In this document: piece after piece, positions 50,009-60,127 of the stretch | Position numbering within the stretch: the stretch's first letter is position 1 | How the letters are laid out: every line of letters begins with the position of its first letter | Source of the DNA: Paracoccus sp. Z118 | Lineage (GTDB): Bacteria > Pseudomonadota > Alphaproteobacteria > Rhodobacterales > Rhodobacteraceae | Assembly (NCBI RefSeq): GCF_019061185.1 | Contig: NZ_JAHQZU010000006.1 | Location: 62,001-126,000, forward strand | Direction of reading: 5' to 3' | DNA: 64,000 nt | Position numbers and translations under genes: made by a program | Notes under the pieces: generated by a model | The model's input: only the letters and a program-made list of their open reading frames with translations | The model's database searches: none | Told to the model about the DNA's origin: nothing

Positions 50009-50398
50009 ATGACCATCGTGATCCACCACAATCCCGGCTGCGGCACCTCCCGCAACGTCCTTCGGATCATCCGCGCGTCGGGCGAGGAGCCGGTGGTGAT
50101 CGACTATCTGAAGGAAGGCTGGACGCGGCCCCAGCTGCTGGGCCTCTTCGCCGCCGCGGGCCTCACCCCGCGCGAGGCGCTGCGGGTGGCGCGGACCCCG
50201 GCCGAGGAACTGGGCCTGACCGATCCGGGCGTCAGCGATGAGGCGCTGCTGGAGGCGATGGTCGCCCATCCGATCCTTGTCCAACGCCCGATCGTCTGCT
50301 CGCCCAAGGGCGTGCGGCTCTGCCGTCCGGCCGAGGCCGTTCTGGACCTGCTCGACAACCCGCCGCCGGAACCGCTCGCCAGACAGGCGGAGGGATGA
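50009..50398 (+). CDS. arsC: Arsenate reductase (glutaredoxin-coupled, ArsC)
   Basis: 129-residue ArsC/Spx-like thioredoxin-fold enzyme reducing arsenate to arsenite with glutathione/glutaredoxin. The catalytic cysteine is Cys11 in HHNPGCGTSRNVL, the E. coli-type motif. The arginines expected to bind arsenate are in VARTPAEELGL and ILVQRPIVCSPKGVRL. There is no arsR, arsB or acr3 nearby, so it may serve basal tolerance or another oxyanion. It stands alone: 201 bases separate it from the GS-like gene, and it is convergent with the quinone oxidoreductase. Confidence 0.93.
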   Translation: MTIVIHHNPGCGTSRNVLRIIRASGEEPVVIDYLKEGWTRPQLLGLFAAAGLTPREALRVARTPAEELGLTDPGVSDEALLEAMVAHPILVQRPIVCSPKGVRLCRPAEAVLDLLDNPPPEPLARQAEG

Positions 50399-50528
50399 TC
50401 CAGCGCTTGAGATCGCCCGGTGACAGCCGAGTCCTGAAAAAGCGGGCGGCACCTGCACCAGCATGATCCGCAGCGGTGGCCCAGTCGCGCAGCGTTCCAG
50501 CCTGCGCCGCGCCGTTTCGCCCGCCCGT

Positions 50529-51509
50529 TCAGCGCGGATCGAGGATCACCGACCCCTGGCTCGCCCGCGATTCGATCAACTCATGCGCGGCCCCGGCCTG
50601 GGCGAGCGGCAGCTTCGCATGGATGTTCGCCCGGATGACGCCGTCCTTCAGCGCCGCGAACACCCGCTCGGCACCCGCGATCAGGTCGCCCCGCTCCTGA
50701 ATGTAATGGGCGACCGTGGGCCGGGTCACGAACAGCGACCCCGCGTCCCGCAGGTGTGCGAGGGCAACGGGCTCCACGTCGCCCGACGACCAGCCATAGC
50801 TGACCAGCAGGCCGAAGCGGGCCAGCGACGCGAGCGACAGATCGAACGTCGCCCGGCCGATGGAATCATAGGCGATGGCGACGCCGCGCCCGCCGGTCCA
50901 TTCCCGTATCCGTTCGGCCGCGTCGCCGGAGCCGAGCACAAGGACATGGTCGCAGCCGACGCCCGTTGCGGCCGCGATCTTCTCCTCGCTGCCGACGGTG
51001 CCGATCACTGTCGCGCCCGCCGCCTTGAGCATCGGCACCGCAAGCTGCCCGACCCCGCCCGCGGCGGCGGTGAACAGCACGGTATCGCCAGGTGCAATCG
51101 GACGCATGCGATGGACGAGATAATCCGCCGTCAGCCCCTTGAAGAACACCGCCGCCGCCGTGTCGTCGTCGATCCCGTCCGGCAGCCTGACGGCCCGCGC
51201 GGCGGGAAGGACCCTCGCTTCGGCGTATGATCCCGTCGGCCCGCCCGCATAGACGATCCGGTCGCCGGGCGCGAACCCGCCGACATCGTCCGCCACGGCG
51301 ACCACCTCACCTGCCCCCTCGAGCCCCAGCCGATAGGGCAGGTCGCGGGCCAACTCGCCCCGCCGCAGGAGGATGTCGATGAAGTTGACGCCGATGGCGC
51401 TGTGACGGACCAGAATCTGCCCCGGTCCGGGCGCGGCGAGTTCCTCGGTCTGCAGGGCAAGCAGGTCCGGGCTGCCGAAATCCCGGCCCTGAATAAAGCG
51501 GTTCCGCAT
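50529..51509 (-). CDS. NADPH:quinone oxidoreductase, zinc-independent MDR family
   Basis: 326-residue medium-chain reductase of the quinone-oxidoreductase/zeta-crystallin type. N-terminal GroES-like domain has GVNFIDILLRRG and LGLEGAGEVVAV. The Rossmann domain shows FTAAAGGVGQLAVPMLKAAGA followed by TVIGTVGSEEK. The zinc-ligand residues of alcohol dehydrogenases are absent. The ATG at 51509 has GGAGGAAAC immediately upstream. It probably reduces small quinones or enones with NADPH; substrate unknown. It is convergent with arsC. Confidence 0.93.
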   Translation of the reverse strand: MRNRFIQGRDFGSPDLLALQTEELAAPGPGQILVRHSAIGVNFIDILLRRGELARDLPYRLGLEGAGEVVAVADDVGGFAPGDRIVYAGGPTGSYAEARVLPAARAVRLPDGIDDDTAAAVFFKGLTADYLVHRMRPIAPGDTVLFTAAAGGVGQLAVPMLKAAGATVIGTVGSEEKIAAATGVGCDHVLVLGSGDAAERIREWTGGRGVAIAYDSIGRATFDLSLASLARFGLLVSYGWSSGDVEPVALAHLRDAGSLFVTRPTVAHYIQERGDLIAGAERVFAALKDGVIRANIHAKLPLAQAGAAHELIESRASQGSVILDPR

Positions 51510-51695
51510 GTTTCCTCCACGATGTCGCGCCCGACCATCCGCCCGGTGACGGGCAGAATGCAACAGGCAACCGCCTGCGGCTCCCCCGGATCAGGGCGCG
51601 GCATGCTGCCGGAGTTGCGGCTTCACATCCGCGCCTCGCGGGAACGCCCCGGCGATTGGCCCGGCGGCTACGTCATTCAGCCCACAGGCAACCGC

Positions 51696-52043
51696 TCACC
51701 CGGCGGCGGGCACGGTCTGCTGGTGCTGGATCAGTTGCCAGTCATCGGCCTGCCGCACCCATGTCGAGGTGCAGAGCGCGACGTAATCGCCCCCTTCCGC
51801 CCGCTTGGCCGTGGCGCGATAGGCCAGCACGATGCAGTCCTCTCCCTCGACCATCAGCCGGTCGGTCATCACGACGCTGTCCCAGCGCGGGCCGCCGTCG
51901 ATCGCGGCGAGGATCTCCTCTCCCTGCAACAGCCCGCTGGCGAAGGCCATGACGCAGGACGGGTGGGTCCGGTGCCAGGCCTCGGCGGCGCTCATGGTCC
52001 ACCATGCTTCCTCGTCGGCCCAGCGTTCCTCGATCATGCTCAT
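51696..52043 (-). CDS. NTF2-like / DUF4440 family protein
   Basis: 115-residue cone-shaped NTF2-fold protein. The pattern is an N-terminal helix pair (ADEEAWWTMSAAEAWHR), then LLQGEEILAAI, followed by beta strands WDSVVMTDRLMVEGEDCIVL, ALCTSTWVRQADDWQLIQHQ. The last stretch with the WxLxxHQ pattern is typical of SnoaL/DUF4440 proteins. Whether it is an enzyme or a binding protein cannot be said. Its ATG overlaps the stop of the TraB/GumN gene by 4 bases, so the two are co-expressed. Confidence 0.8.
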   Translation of the reverse strand: MSMIEERWADEEAWWTMSAAEAWHRTHPSCVMAFASGLLQGEEILAAIDGGPRWDSVVMTDRLMVEGEDCIVLAYRATAKRAEGGDYVALCTSTWVRQADDWQLIQHQQTVPAAG

Positions 52044-53056
52044 GGCGTCACCCTTTCAATCGTCCAGCCATTGCGTTCCAGCAGCCGCAGCACGCCGTTC
52101 TCGCCCGGCAGGTGCAGCGCGCCGAAGGCGGCGACGGCTTCCTTGCCGCCCAGGGCGGCGGCCTCGGCCGCTTCGGTCAACGGGGCGATCCAGCTGCGGT
52201 TCCGCTGATCCATCAGCCGCTCCTGCGCGAGTTCGGCCTGCCGGTCCACCTCGGCCCGCGCCAGGCCGGAATTCGCATAGGCGTCATGGCGCGAGAACTC
52301 CCACAATTCCCAGACCCGCCCGTCGAAGAACGCCTCGGCAGTCGTGGTGGTGAAATCGTCGGCCCGCTCCGCCGCCGTCAGGGCCGAGCGGATCATGTCC
52401 AGCTCCTCGCCGGGGGTCATGTCCTCGAACAGCGCGAACACCGTGTCATAGGGCTCCAGCGCGGCGATCCGCACGCCCGCGCCCTCGGCCTCGGCGATCA
52501 ACAGGTGATCCATGCCCGCGCCGTCCGCGCCGCCCGCCTGAAGCTGGCCGAGGATGCAGGGCGAGACGCCCAGCGTCACCGCCACATACCACGGGCGCAG
52601 TCGGCTCGCGAAGACGGCCGGAATGCCCCGCTCGGCCATCGCGCCGGACAGGGCCGCCCATTCCTCGTTGTCGAGCCGCTCGGGCAGGGTCGGCCCGGAC
52701 GGGTCCACCATCAGCGTCGGATCGTCAGCGAGGCGCTGCTTCAGCTGCGCCTCCTCCTCGGGCCCCGCCTCGACCAGCAGCGCGCCCGCGGCGGCGATCC
52801 GGGGCGCAAGCCGGGCGATCGTCCCGGCGTGGCGGGAATCAGTGAAATGATAGGTGCCGACCAGCAGCAGCCTGGCCTCGCCCTTCGTCGCCTCCCAAGT
52901 GGTGCCGTAGCCATAGGGGACGCGGGCGGCCTCTGCCTCGATCTGCGCGCGGGTGTCCGGGGGAAGGTCGTCGAAGAGATCGCGGCCGACGCATTCCGCC
53001 TGCGCCGCGATCGAGCCCGCAAGCCACAGCGCCAGCCCAAGGATCAGCCTGCCCAT
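52040..53056 (-). CDS. TraB/GumN family protein
   Basis: 338-residue exported protein. The signal peptide MGRLILGLALWLAGSIAAQA is followed by the Tiki/TraB-type core. Marks: LLVGTYHFTDSRHA with the conserved GTxH-like motif, LVEAGPEEEAQLKQRL, and a C-terminal FGALHLPGENGVLRLLE. Some relatives are metal-dependent proteases; others are linked to copper homeostasis or conjugation, so the role is open. The start at 53056 follows GGAAGGGACG. It is divergent from groES (173-base gap) and overlaps the NTF2-like gene. Confidence 0.83.
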   Translation of the reverse strand: MGRLILGLALWLAGSIAAQAECVGRDLFDDLPPDTRAQIEAEAARVPYGYGTTWEATKGEARLLLVGTYHFTDSRHAGTIARLAPRIAAAGALLVEAGPEEEAQLKQRLADDPTLMVDPSGPTLPERLDNEEWAALSGAMAERGIPAVFASRLRPWYVAVTLGVSPCILGQLQAGGADGAGMDHLLIAEAEGAGVRIAALEPYDTVFALFEDMTPGEELDMIRSALTAAERADDFTTTTAEAFFDGRVWELWEFSRHDAYANSGLARAEVDRQAELAQERLMDQRNRSWIAPLTEAAEAAALGGKEAVAAFGALHLPGENGVLRLLERNGWTIERVTP

Positions 53057-53134
53057 CTTCGTCCCTTCCGTTCCCGTCAAAGGCCCGCAGCTTGTCACGG
53101 CCGAAAGCAGCCACCAAGACCATGTCACAGGCTG

Positions 53135-53163
53135 TTGACTTGGCCCGAAGCCCTGCCTAGATC
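53135..53163 (+). promoter_or_regulatory. groESL promoter
   Basis: TTGACT (53135-53140) and TAGATC (53158-53163) are separated by exactly 17 bases, a good sigma-70 match. Transcription would start near 53170, at the edge of the CIRCE operator. Sigma-32 (RpoH) use is also possible. Confidence 0.65.
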
Positions 53164-53171
53164 GTCCCCGA

Positions 53172-53198
53172 TTGGCACTCATCCAAGTCGAGTGCCAA
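53172..53198 (+). promoter_or_regulatory. CIRCE operator (HrcA binding site)
   Basis: A perfect inverted repeat, TTGGCACTC-N9-GAGTGCCAA, differing from the CIRCE consensus TTAGCACTC/GAGTGCTAA by one symmetric base in each arm. It sits between the promoter and the groES start, where the HrcA repressor blocks transcription until heat shock in other bacteria. hrcA itself is not in the window. Confidence 0.93.
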
Positions 53199-53229
53199 CA
53201 CCAACCTGAACCATTCGGAGTGTCTAGCA

Positions 53230-53517
53230 ATGGCCTTCACACCTCTGCACGACCGCGTCCTGGTGCGCCGCGTCGAATCCGACGAAAAGACCAAGGGCGG
53301 CCTCATCATCCCCGACAGCGCCAAGGAAAAGCCCGCCGAGGGCGAAATCGTGGCGGTCGGCGCCGGCCTTCGCGACGAAGACGGCGACCGCATCAAGCTG
53401 GACGTCAAGGAAGGCGACCGCATCCTGTTCGGCAAGTGGTCGGGCACCGAAGTCACGATCGACGGCCAAGAGCTGCTCATCATGAAGGAAAGCGACATCC
53501 TCGGGATCATCGGCTGA
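53230..53517 (+). CDS. groS: Co-chaperonin GroES
   Basis: 95-residue cap of the GroEL folding chamber. It starts [20 protein letters not shown]. The mobile loop that binds GroEL is [17 protein letters not shown], and the GD-rich dome part reads [16 protein letters not shown]. It is the first gene of a two-gene operon under a sigma-70-like promoter and CIRCE; groEL follows after 46 bases. Confidence 0.98.
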   Translation: MAFTPLHDRVLVRRVESDEKTKGGLIIPDSAKEKPAEGEIVAVGAGLRDEDGDRIKLDVKEGDRILFGKWSGTEVTIDGQELLIMKESDILGIIG

Positions 53518-53548
53518 TCCCTCGCAGGCAACGCTTTCAACCAACTGA

Positions 53549-55213
<1,665 letters not shown>

Positions 55214-55247
55214 TCCATCCGCTTGGCCGAGAGGTCGAGTGAACGGG

Positions 55248-55275
55248 AAAGGGCGCCTTCGGGCGCCCTTTCTTG
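55248..55275 (+). terminator. Intrinsic terminator of groESL
   Basis: AAAGGGCGCC (55248-55257) pairs perfectly with GGCGCCCTTT (55262-55271) around a TTCG tetraloop, followed by CTTGC. It begins 35 bases after the groEL stop. In reverse it may also serve the convergent DMT gene. Confidence 0.85.
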
Positions 55276-55370
55276 CATGATGGTTTCGGCTTCTGCATTG
55301 GCGGGATTGCGGAACCGGGCTCGCTTCCCACGGGCGGCAGAGCGCCGTCGCCGCATCCTCGCCGCCCGCC

Positions 55371-56225
55371 TCACCGAAGCCGCGCACCCAGCTGGACCAC
55401 CACCCCGCCGAGGGTTATCATGGCGACCGCCGCCCCCATCCGCCAGGACGGCTCGCCCATGCCGAGCAACACCATCAGCCCGGTCGAGAGCACCGGAGCC
55501 GCATAGCTCATCACGCCCAGAAGCGGGACATTGCCGAAACGCATTCCGTAATCCCACAGGAAGAACGCCCCGCCCGCCGGCCCGATGCCCAACAGCAGGA
55601 TCACGAGCATGTCCCGCCACGACGGCATGAGCGCCTCGCCGACGGTCAGTGCGACGGCAAAGCAGAACAGGGCGGCCAGCGTGCAGATCGAGACCATTGC
55701 GCCTATCCCGTCGAAGCGCGCCCGCCGTCGAAGGTTGGAATAGGTAGCCCACAGGATACCGCCGGCCAAAGCGAGGCCGTAGCCCTGCACGTCGTTCGCA
55801 TTGGCGTCGAAGCCGTCGCCGATCATGACGGCCACCCCGGCGAAGCCGATAGCCGCCCCCAGATAGCCTGCCCAGCCGCTGTTCAACGCGAAGAACAGGT
55901 TGCCGATCACGATCAACCATGCCGGCCAGAGATAATTGATCAGCGAGACGGGGATCGCGTCAGCGTGATGGAATGCCTCGAAATAGGTCAGGTGATAACC
56001 GGTCAGCAGGAAGGCGGCCAGAAGCACCCCGGGCGCATGCAGCGGCGCAAGGCGGATGCGAGCGGCCGCAGAATAGGCTGCACCGAGACCCGCCGCGATG
56101 GCGAAGCAGAGACCCAGAACGAGACAGGGCGGCAGCGTCGCCGACAGCGCGCCAAGCGCCCCCAGCCCGCCCCAGGACAGGATCGCGGCCGCCCCAAGCA
56201 ACGTGCCTTTCAGCCTTGTCCTCAC
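55371..56225 (-). CDS. DMT superfamily (EamA/YddG-like) transporter
   Basis: 284-residue inner-membrane protein with about ten hydrophobic segments, two EamA repeats. The start RTRLKGTLLGAAAILSW, the LINYLWPAWLIVIGNLFF segment and the MSYAAPVLSTGLMVLLG segment resemble E. coli YddG, an aromatic amino-acid exporter. The same export role is possible but not shown. It is convergent with groEL and 98 bases downstream of ppx on the same strand. Confidence 0.85.
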   Translation of the reverse strand: MRTRLKGTLLGAAAILSWGGLGALGALSATLPPCLVLGLCFAIAAGLGAAYSAAARIRLAPLHAPGVLLAAFLLTGYHLTYFEAFHHADAIPVSLINYLWPAWLIVIGNLFFALNSGWAGYLGAAIGFAGVAVMIGDGFDANANDVQGYGLALAGGILWATYSNLRRRARFDGIGAMVSICTLAALFCFAVALTVGEALMPSWRDMLVILLLGIGPAGGAFFLWDYGMRFGNVPLLGVMSYAAPVLSTGLMVLLGMGEPSWRMGAAVAMITLGGVVVQLGARLR

Positions 56226-56323
56226 CCGAGATCCCTGCGGTGCAGGCGGCAGGACACGCGGCCTTTCGGACGTGCGGACATGTCTGCCTCAGCCCGAAAC
56301 GTCAAATCCGTGCGGGGCACCGC

Positions 56324-57850
56324 TCACCCCACCACCCCCTCAACCTTCATCGCCGCGCACAGCGACTTGAACCGCGCCTCCGCCACCTCGCCCATCAACG
56401 CGCGGCCGGTCTTCGTCAGCTTCAGCGTCAGCCGGCCAACCTTGCGGTCCAGTGACAGCTCGCCCGCCTCGGCCGGGTCGCGGACCGAGAACATGGCGCC
56501 GAAGCGCATCGCCTTGCCGAGGATCTCGGCGTCGTTGATCTGCTCGGGGGTCAGCAGCGCGAACAGCGGCTCCATCGGCGATCCGGCGCGGCTGTTCTTG
56601 TAGCGGTGCAGCAGCGCCAGTCCCAGGAAGACGCGCTGCGGGTGGGACAGCGCGGCGAGGTTGGCGCGGGTCACATTGTCGAAGCAGGCCTCGGCCCGAT
56701 AGTCGGGATGCGCGCGCCAGCTGGTGTCGTGCAGCAGGCAGGCGGCGCGGATCAGCCGTTCGCGGCTTTCCGGCACGTCCTGGAACAGCGGCGCGAGGAA
56801 CTGGTGCAGCTTCTTGCCGAAGCCCGGCAGTCGCGCCATCTGCCGCTCGGTGAAGCGGGCCGCCTCGATCAGCGGGTCGCGCTTGCGGATGGAATCCGAC
56901 ATCTGCTCATACAGCAGCCCCTCGCGGATGCCGTAGGAGCTGATGGCGATTTCCGGCGGGGCGAAGGTCTGGACGAACTGCCGCAGCACCAGCCCGGCCA
57001 GCGGCACGAGTTCGAGCCGGGCCTGCGACACCCCGGTGCGCGCCTTCAGCGTCGCCATGTCCTGATCGCCCAGCCATTTGACCGTCGCCAGCACGTCATC
57101 CACCGTCATGCGGTATTCGTGCAGCACGGTCATCAGATAGCCGCGCCGCTCCATGTCCAGCCTGGCGATCGCCCGCCACGAGCCGCCGACGAGATAGACG
57201 CGCTCATGATGCGTGCCCATCGTCTGCGCCGCCTCGGCCATGACTTGCTCGACGTGTTTCTTGAGCGCCTTGCCCTCGATCTGCTGCAACCTGAAGGGCC
57301 CCAGCGGCATCGAAGCGCGTCTGCCGATGTCGCCGCCGCCGACTTCGGCCAGCTCCATCGAGCTGCCGCCGATGTCGCAGACGAGGCCGCGCGCCCTGGG
57401 CCATCCCAGCAGCACGCCCTGCGCGGACAGCCGCGCCTCTTCCTGCCCGTCGATGACCAGCAGCTTGAGGCCGGTCTCGCGCTCCACCTGCTGCTGGAAG
57501 GCGGGGCCGTCCTCGGCGTCGCGGACGGCGGCGGTGGCGACGCAGGTCATCGGGTGGATGCCCATCCCCTCGGCCAGGGCGCTGAAGCGGCGCAGGGCCG
57601 TCAGGCCGCGCCGGGCGCCGTCGGGGTTCAGCCGCCCCGTCGTGGCGAGCCCCTGCCCCAGCCCGGCCATCACCTTCTCGTTGTAGAAATACGCCGGGCT
57701 GCGAGCCGCGCCGTCGAAGACTACCATGCGGATCGAGTTCGAGCCGACATCGACCACGCCGACGCGCCGCAGCTCGCGCGCCGACAATGCTCCCCGCCCA
57801 TCCTTGCCGAAGGGCGACACCATGCGCCCGGTTACGGTCCTGATGGTCAT
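56324..57850 (-). CDS. ppx: Exopolyphosphatase (Ppx/GppA family)
   Basis: Releases phosphate from polyphosphate ends or hydrolyses pppGpp. 508 residues from the ATG at 57850, which has GGGGAG eight bases upstream; a TTG at 57904 would overlap the ppk stop and add 18 residues. N-terminal ASKHA fold with GVVDVGSNSIRMVVFD, ATAAVRDAEDGPAF, and CDIGGSSMEL. The C-terminal HD-like helical domain contains LLHDTSWRAHPDYRAE. It follows ppk1 in the same operon, so synthesis and degradation of polyphosphate are linked. Confidence 0.94.
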   Translation of the reverse strand: MTIRTVTGRMVSPFGKDGRGALSARELRRVGVVDVGSNSIRMVVFDGAARSPAYFYNEKVMAGLGQGLATTGRLNPDGARRGLTALRRFSALAEGMGIHPMTCVATAAVRDAEDGPAFQQQVERETGLKLLVIDGQEEARLSAQGVLLGWPRARGLVCDIGGSSMELAEVGGGDIGRRASMPLGPFRLQQIEGKALKKHVEQVMAEAAQTMGTHHERVYLVGGSWRAIARLDMERRGYLMTVLHEYRMTVDDVLATVKWLGDQDMATLKARTGVSQARLELVPLAGLVLRQFVQTFAPPEIAISSYGIREGLLYEQMSDSIRKRDPLIEAARFTERQMARLPGFGKKLHQFLAPLFQDVPESRERLIRAACLLHDTSWRAHPDYRAEACFDNVTRANLAALSHPQRVFLGLALLHRYKNSRAGSPMEPLFALLTPEQINDAEILGKAMRFGAMFSVRDPAEAGELSLDRKVGRLTLKLTKTGRALMGEVAEARFKSLCAAMKVEGVVG

Positions 57851-57900
57851 CGGCGATCTCCCCGTAGTCGGCGGCTCAACGTCTCGGGGGGATGTGTCGT

Positions 57901-60066
57901 TCAATCATGCGAGTGGGTCAATGCCGGAACGTCCCGCGCGCCTGCCGTGCCGCGCCCCGAAAGCGACGGATTTTCCATGAAGAACCGGTGGCAGTTGAAC
58001 AGGTCGTCCCGCCCGGCGGGCAGGTGGCGCAGGTAGCGGCCGTCCGGTTGCAGGACCCAGCTCTGCGCCTCGTCGGCCATGTTGGCGGCCATGACCTGGC
58101 TGGTGATCTGCGCTTTCACGGTGTCGTTCATGCACTCGACCAGCGTCTCCACGCGGCGGTTGAGGTTGCGGTCCATCCAGTCGGCCGAGCTGATGAAGAC
58201 GCGGGCCTTGCGCGAGGGCAGATCGTGCCCGCCCCCGAAGCAGACGATACGGCTGTGTTCGAGGAACCGGCCGACGATGGATTTCACCCGGATATTGGCC
58301 GACAACCCCTCGATCCCCGGCCGCAGGGCGCAGATGCCGCGAATCACGAGGTTGATCTTCACCCCCGCGTTCGAGGCGGCATAGAGCGCCTCGATCACGT
58401 CGCGCTCGGTCAGGCTGTTCATCTTGGCCCAGATCGCGCCGGGGCGGCCCTGCCGGGCCAGTTCCGCCTCGCGCCCGATCAGGTCCAGCAGGCGCGATTT
58501 CAGGTCGATGGGCGAGATGGCGAGGTTTTCCAGCCCCTCGGGCTGCACATAGCCGGACAGGAAGTTGAAGACCTTGGTCGCATCGCGCCCCAGCGCCGGA
58601 TCGCAGGTGAACAGCGACAGGTCCGTGTAGATGCGCGCGGTGATCGGGTGATAGTTGCCGGTGCCGTAATGGGAATAGGTCACCAGCCGGTCATCCTCGC
58701 GCCGGACCACGCTGCTGATCTTGGCGTGGGTCTTGTAGTTCATGAAGCCATAGACGACATGCGCGCCGGCCCGCTCCAGCCGCCGGGACTGGCGGATGTT
58801 GGCGGCCTCGTCGAAGCGGGCCTTCAGTTCGACCAGCGCCGTGACCGACTTGCCGGATTCGGCGGCCTCGCACAGCGCATCCACGATCGGGCTGTCGCGG
58901 CTGGTGCGGTAGAGCGTCTGCTTGATCGCCAGCACGTTCGGATCGGTCGCCGCCTGCGACAGGAAGCGGACCACCATGTCGAACGTCTCGTAGGGGTGAT
59001 GCAGCAGCATGTCCTTTTGCCGGATCGCCGCGAACATGTCGCCTTCGTGGTCCTGCACACGCTCGGGGACGCGCGGGGTGAAGGCGGGCCATTGCAGGTC
59101 GCGGCGGCTGTCCAGAACCAGCTCGCCCAGGTCGGCCATGCCGAGCAGGCCATCGACCTCGATCATCTCGTCGGGATCGACGTTGAGTTCCGCCATGATC
59201 AGCCTGCGCAGCGCGTCCGGCGCGCCCGCGGTCATCTTGAGCCGGATCACCTCGCCCCGGCGGCGGCGTTTCAACGCGGTCTCGAACTCGCGGACCAGAT
59301 CCTCGGCCTCGTCCTCGACCTCCAGATCGCTGTCGCGCAGCACCCGGAACGCGGCATGGCCGGCGTCGCGATAGCCGGGGAACAGCCGGCCGAGATTCAT
59401 CAGCAGCAGATCCTCCAGCCGCAGGAACCGCGCGCCGCCCGGCAGCGGGATGAAGCGGGTGAGCTGGCCGGGGATCGGCAGCAGCGCCTTGATCTGGCGG
59501 CCGTCGCTTTCGCGGGCAAGCTCCACCGCGAGGCAGAAGCCGAGATTGGGGATGAACGGGAACGGATGCGCCGGGTCGATGGCGAGCGGCGAGACCACCG
59601 GAAAGACCTGCTCCAGGAAGTAGCGGTCAAGCCATTCCGCCTCGTCCGCCGTCAGGTTCGAGCGCGTCAGGATCGTGATCCCCGCCTCCTCCATCTCGCG
59701 CCGCAGGGTGTTCCAGACCGCCTGCTGCGCGCCCATCAGCCGCCGCGCGTCGGCATTGACCAGCGCGAGTTGTTCGGCCGGGGTCAGCCCGTCATCCGAG
59801 GTGATCGTGTTCCCTTCCCGCTTGAGTTCCCGCAGCCCGGCGACGCGCACGGTGAAGAACTCGTCGAGATTGGTGGCCGAGATCGACAGGAAGCGCAGCC
59901 GTTCCAGCAGCGGGATGCGCATGTTGCGGGATTCGTCCAGCACCCGCCAGTTGAAGGCGAGCCAGCTGAGTTCGCGGTTGAAGAACCGCGCGGGGCCTTC
60001 CGGCACCCCGTCCGGCAGCAGGCGGGCGGGCGGAAACGGGGCTTGCAGGAAATCGGCGAAGGTCAT
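57901..60066 (-). CDS. ppk1: Polyphosphate kinase 1
   Basis: 721-residue membrane-associated enzyme polymerising the ATP gamma phosphate to polyphosphate. N domain: [19 protein letters not shown]. Head domain follows, then the catalytic phospholipase-D-like C domains. The histidine that is autophosphorylated in the family fits [10 protein letters not shown], about residue 466. [15 protein letters not shown] and [20 protein letters not shown] (in two parts) mark the last domain. It starts 61 bases after the HdaA-like gene and overlaps a possible upstream start of ppx. Confidence 0.97.
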   Translation of the reverse strand: MTFADFLQAPFPPARLLPDGVPEGPARFFNRELSWLAFNWRVLDESRNMRIPLLERLRFLSISATNLDEFFTVRVAGLRELKREGNTITSDDGLTPAEQLALVNADARRLMGAQQAVWNTLRREMEEAGITILTRSNLTADEAEWLDRYFLEQVFPVVSPLAIDPAHPFPFIPNLGFCLAVELARESDGRQIKALLPIPGQLTRFIPLPGGARFLRLEDLLLMNLGRLFPGYRDAGHAAFRVLRDSDLEVEDEAEDLVREFETALKRRRRGEVIRLKMTAGAPDALRRLIMAELNVDPDEMIEVDGLLGMADLGELVLDSRRDLQWPAFTPRVPERVQDHEGDMFAAIRQKDMLLHHPYETFDMVVRFLSQAATDPNVLAIKQTLYRTSRDSPIVDALCEAAESGKSVTALVELKARFDEAANIRQSRRLERAGAHVVYGFMNYKTHAKISSVVRREDDRLVTYSHYGTGNYHPITARIYTDLSLFTCDPALGRDATKVFNFLSGYVQPEGLENLAISPIDLKSRLLDLIGREAELARQGRPGAIWAKMNSLTERDVIEALYAASNAGVKINLVIRGICALRPGIEGLSANIRVKSIVGRFLEHSRIVCFGGGHDLPSRKARVFISSADWMDRNLNRRVETLVECMNDTVKAQITSQVMAANMADEAQSWVLQPDGRYLRHLPAGRDDLFNCHRFFMENPSLSGRGTAGARDVPALTHSHD

Positions 60067-60127
60067 CTGTAACGGATCACGATGCAGGAAAAACGGCTCG
60101 CATCATCAACCGGGGCGCGCGGCGAAG

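Noticed and set aside
57892..60072. Plus-strand open frame opposite ppk1
   Set aside because: Shadow of the polyphosphate kinase gene, no recognisable domain.
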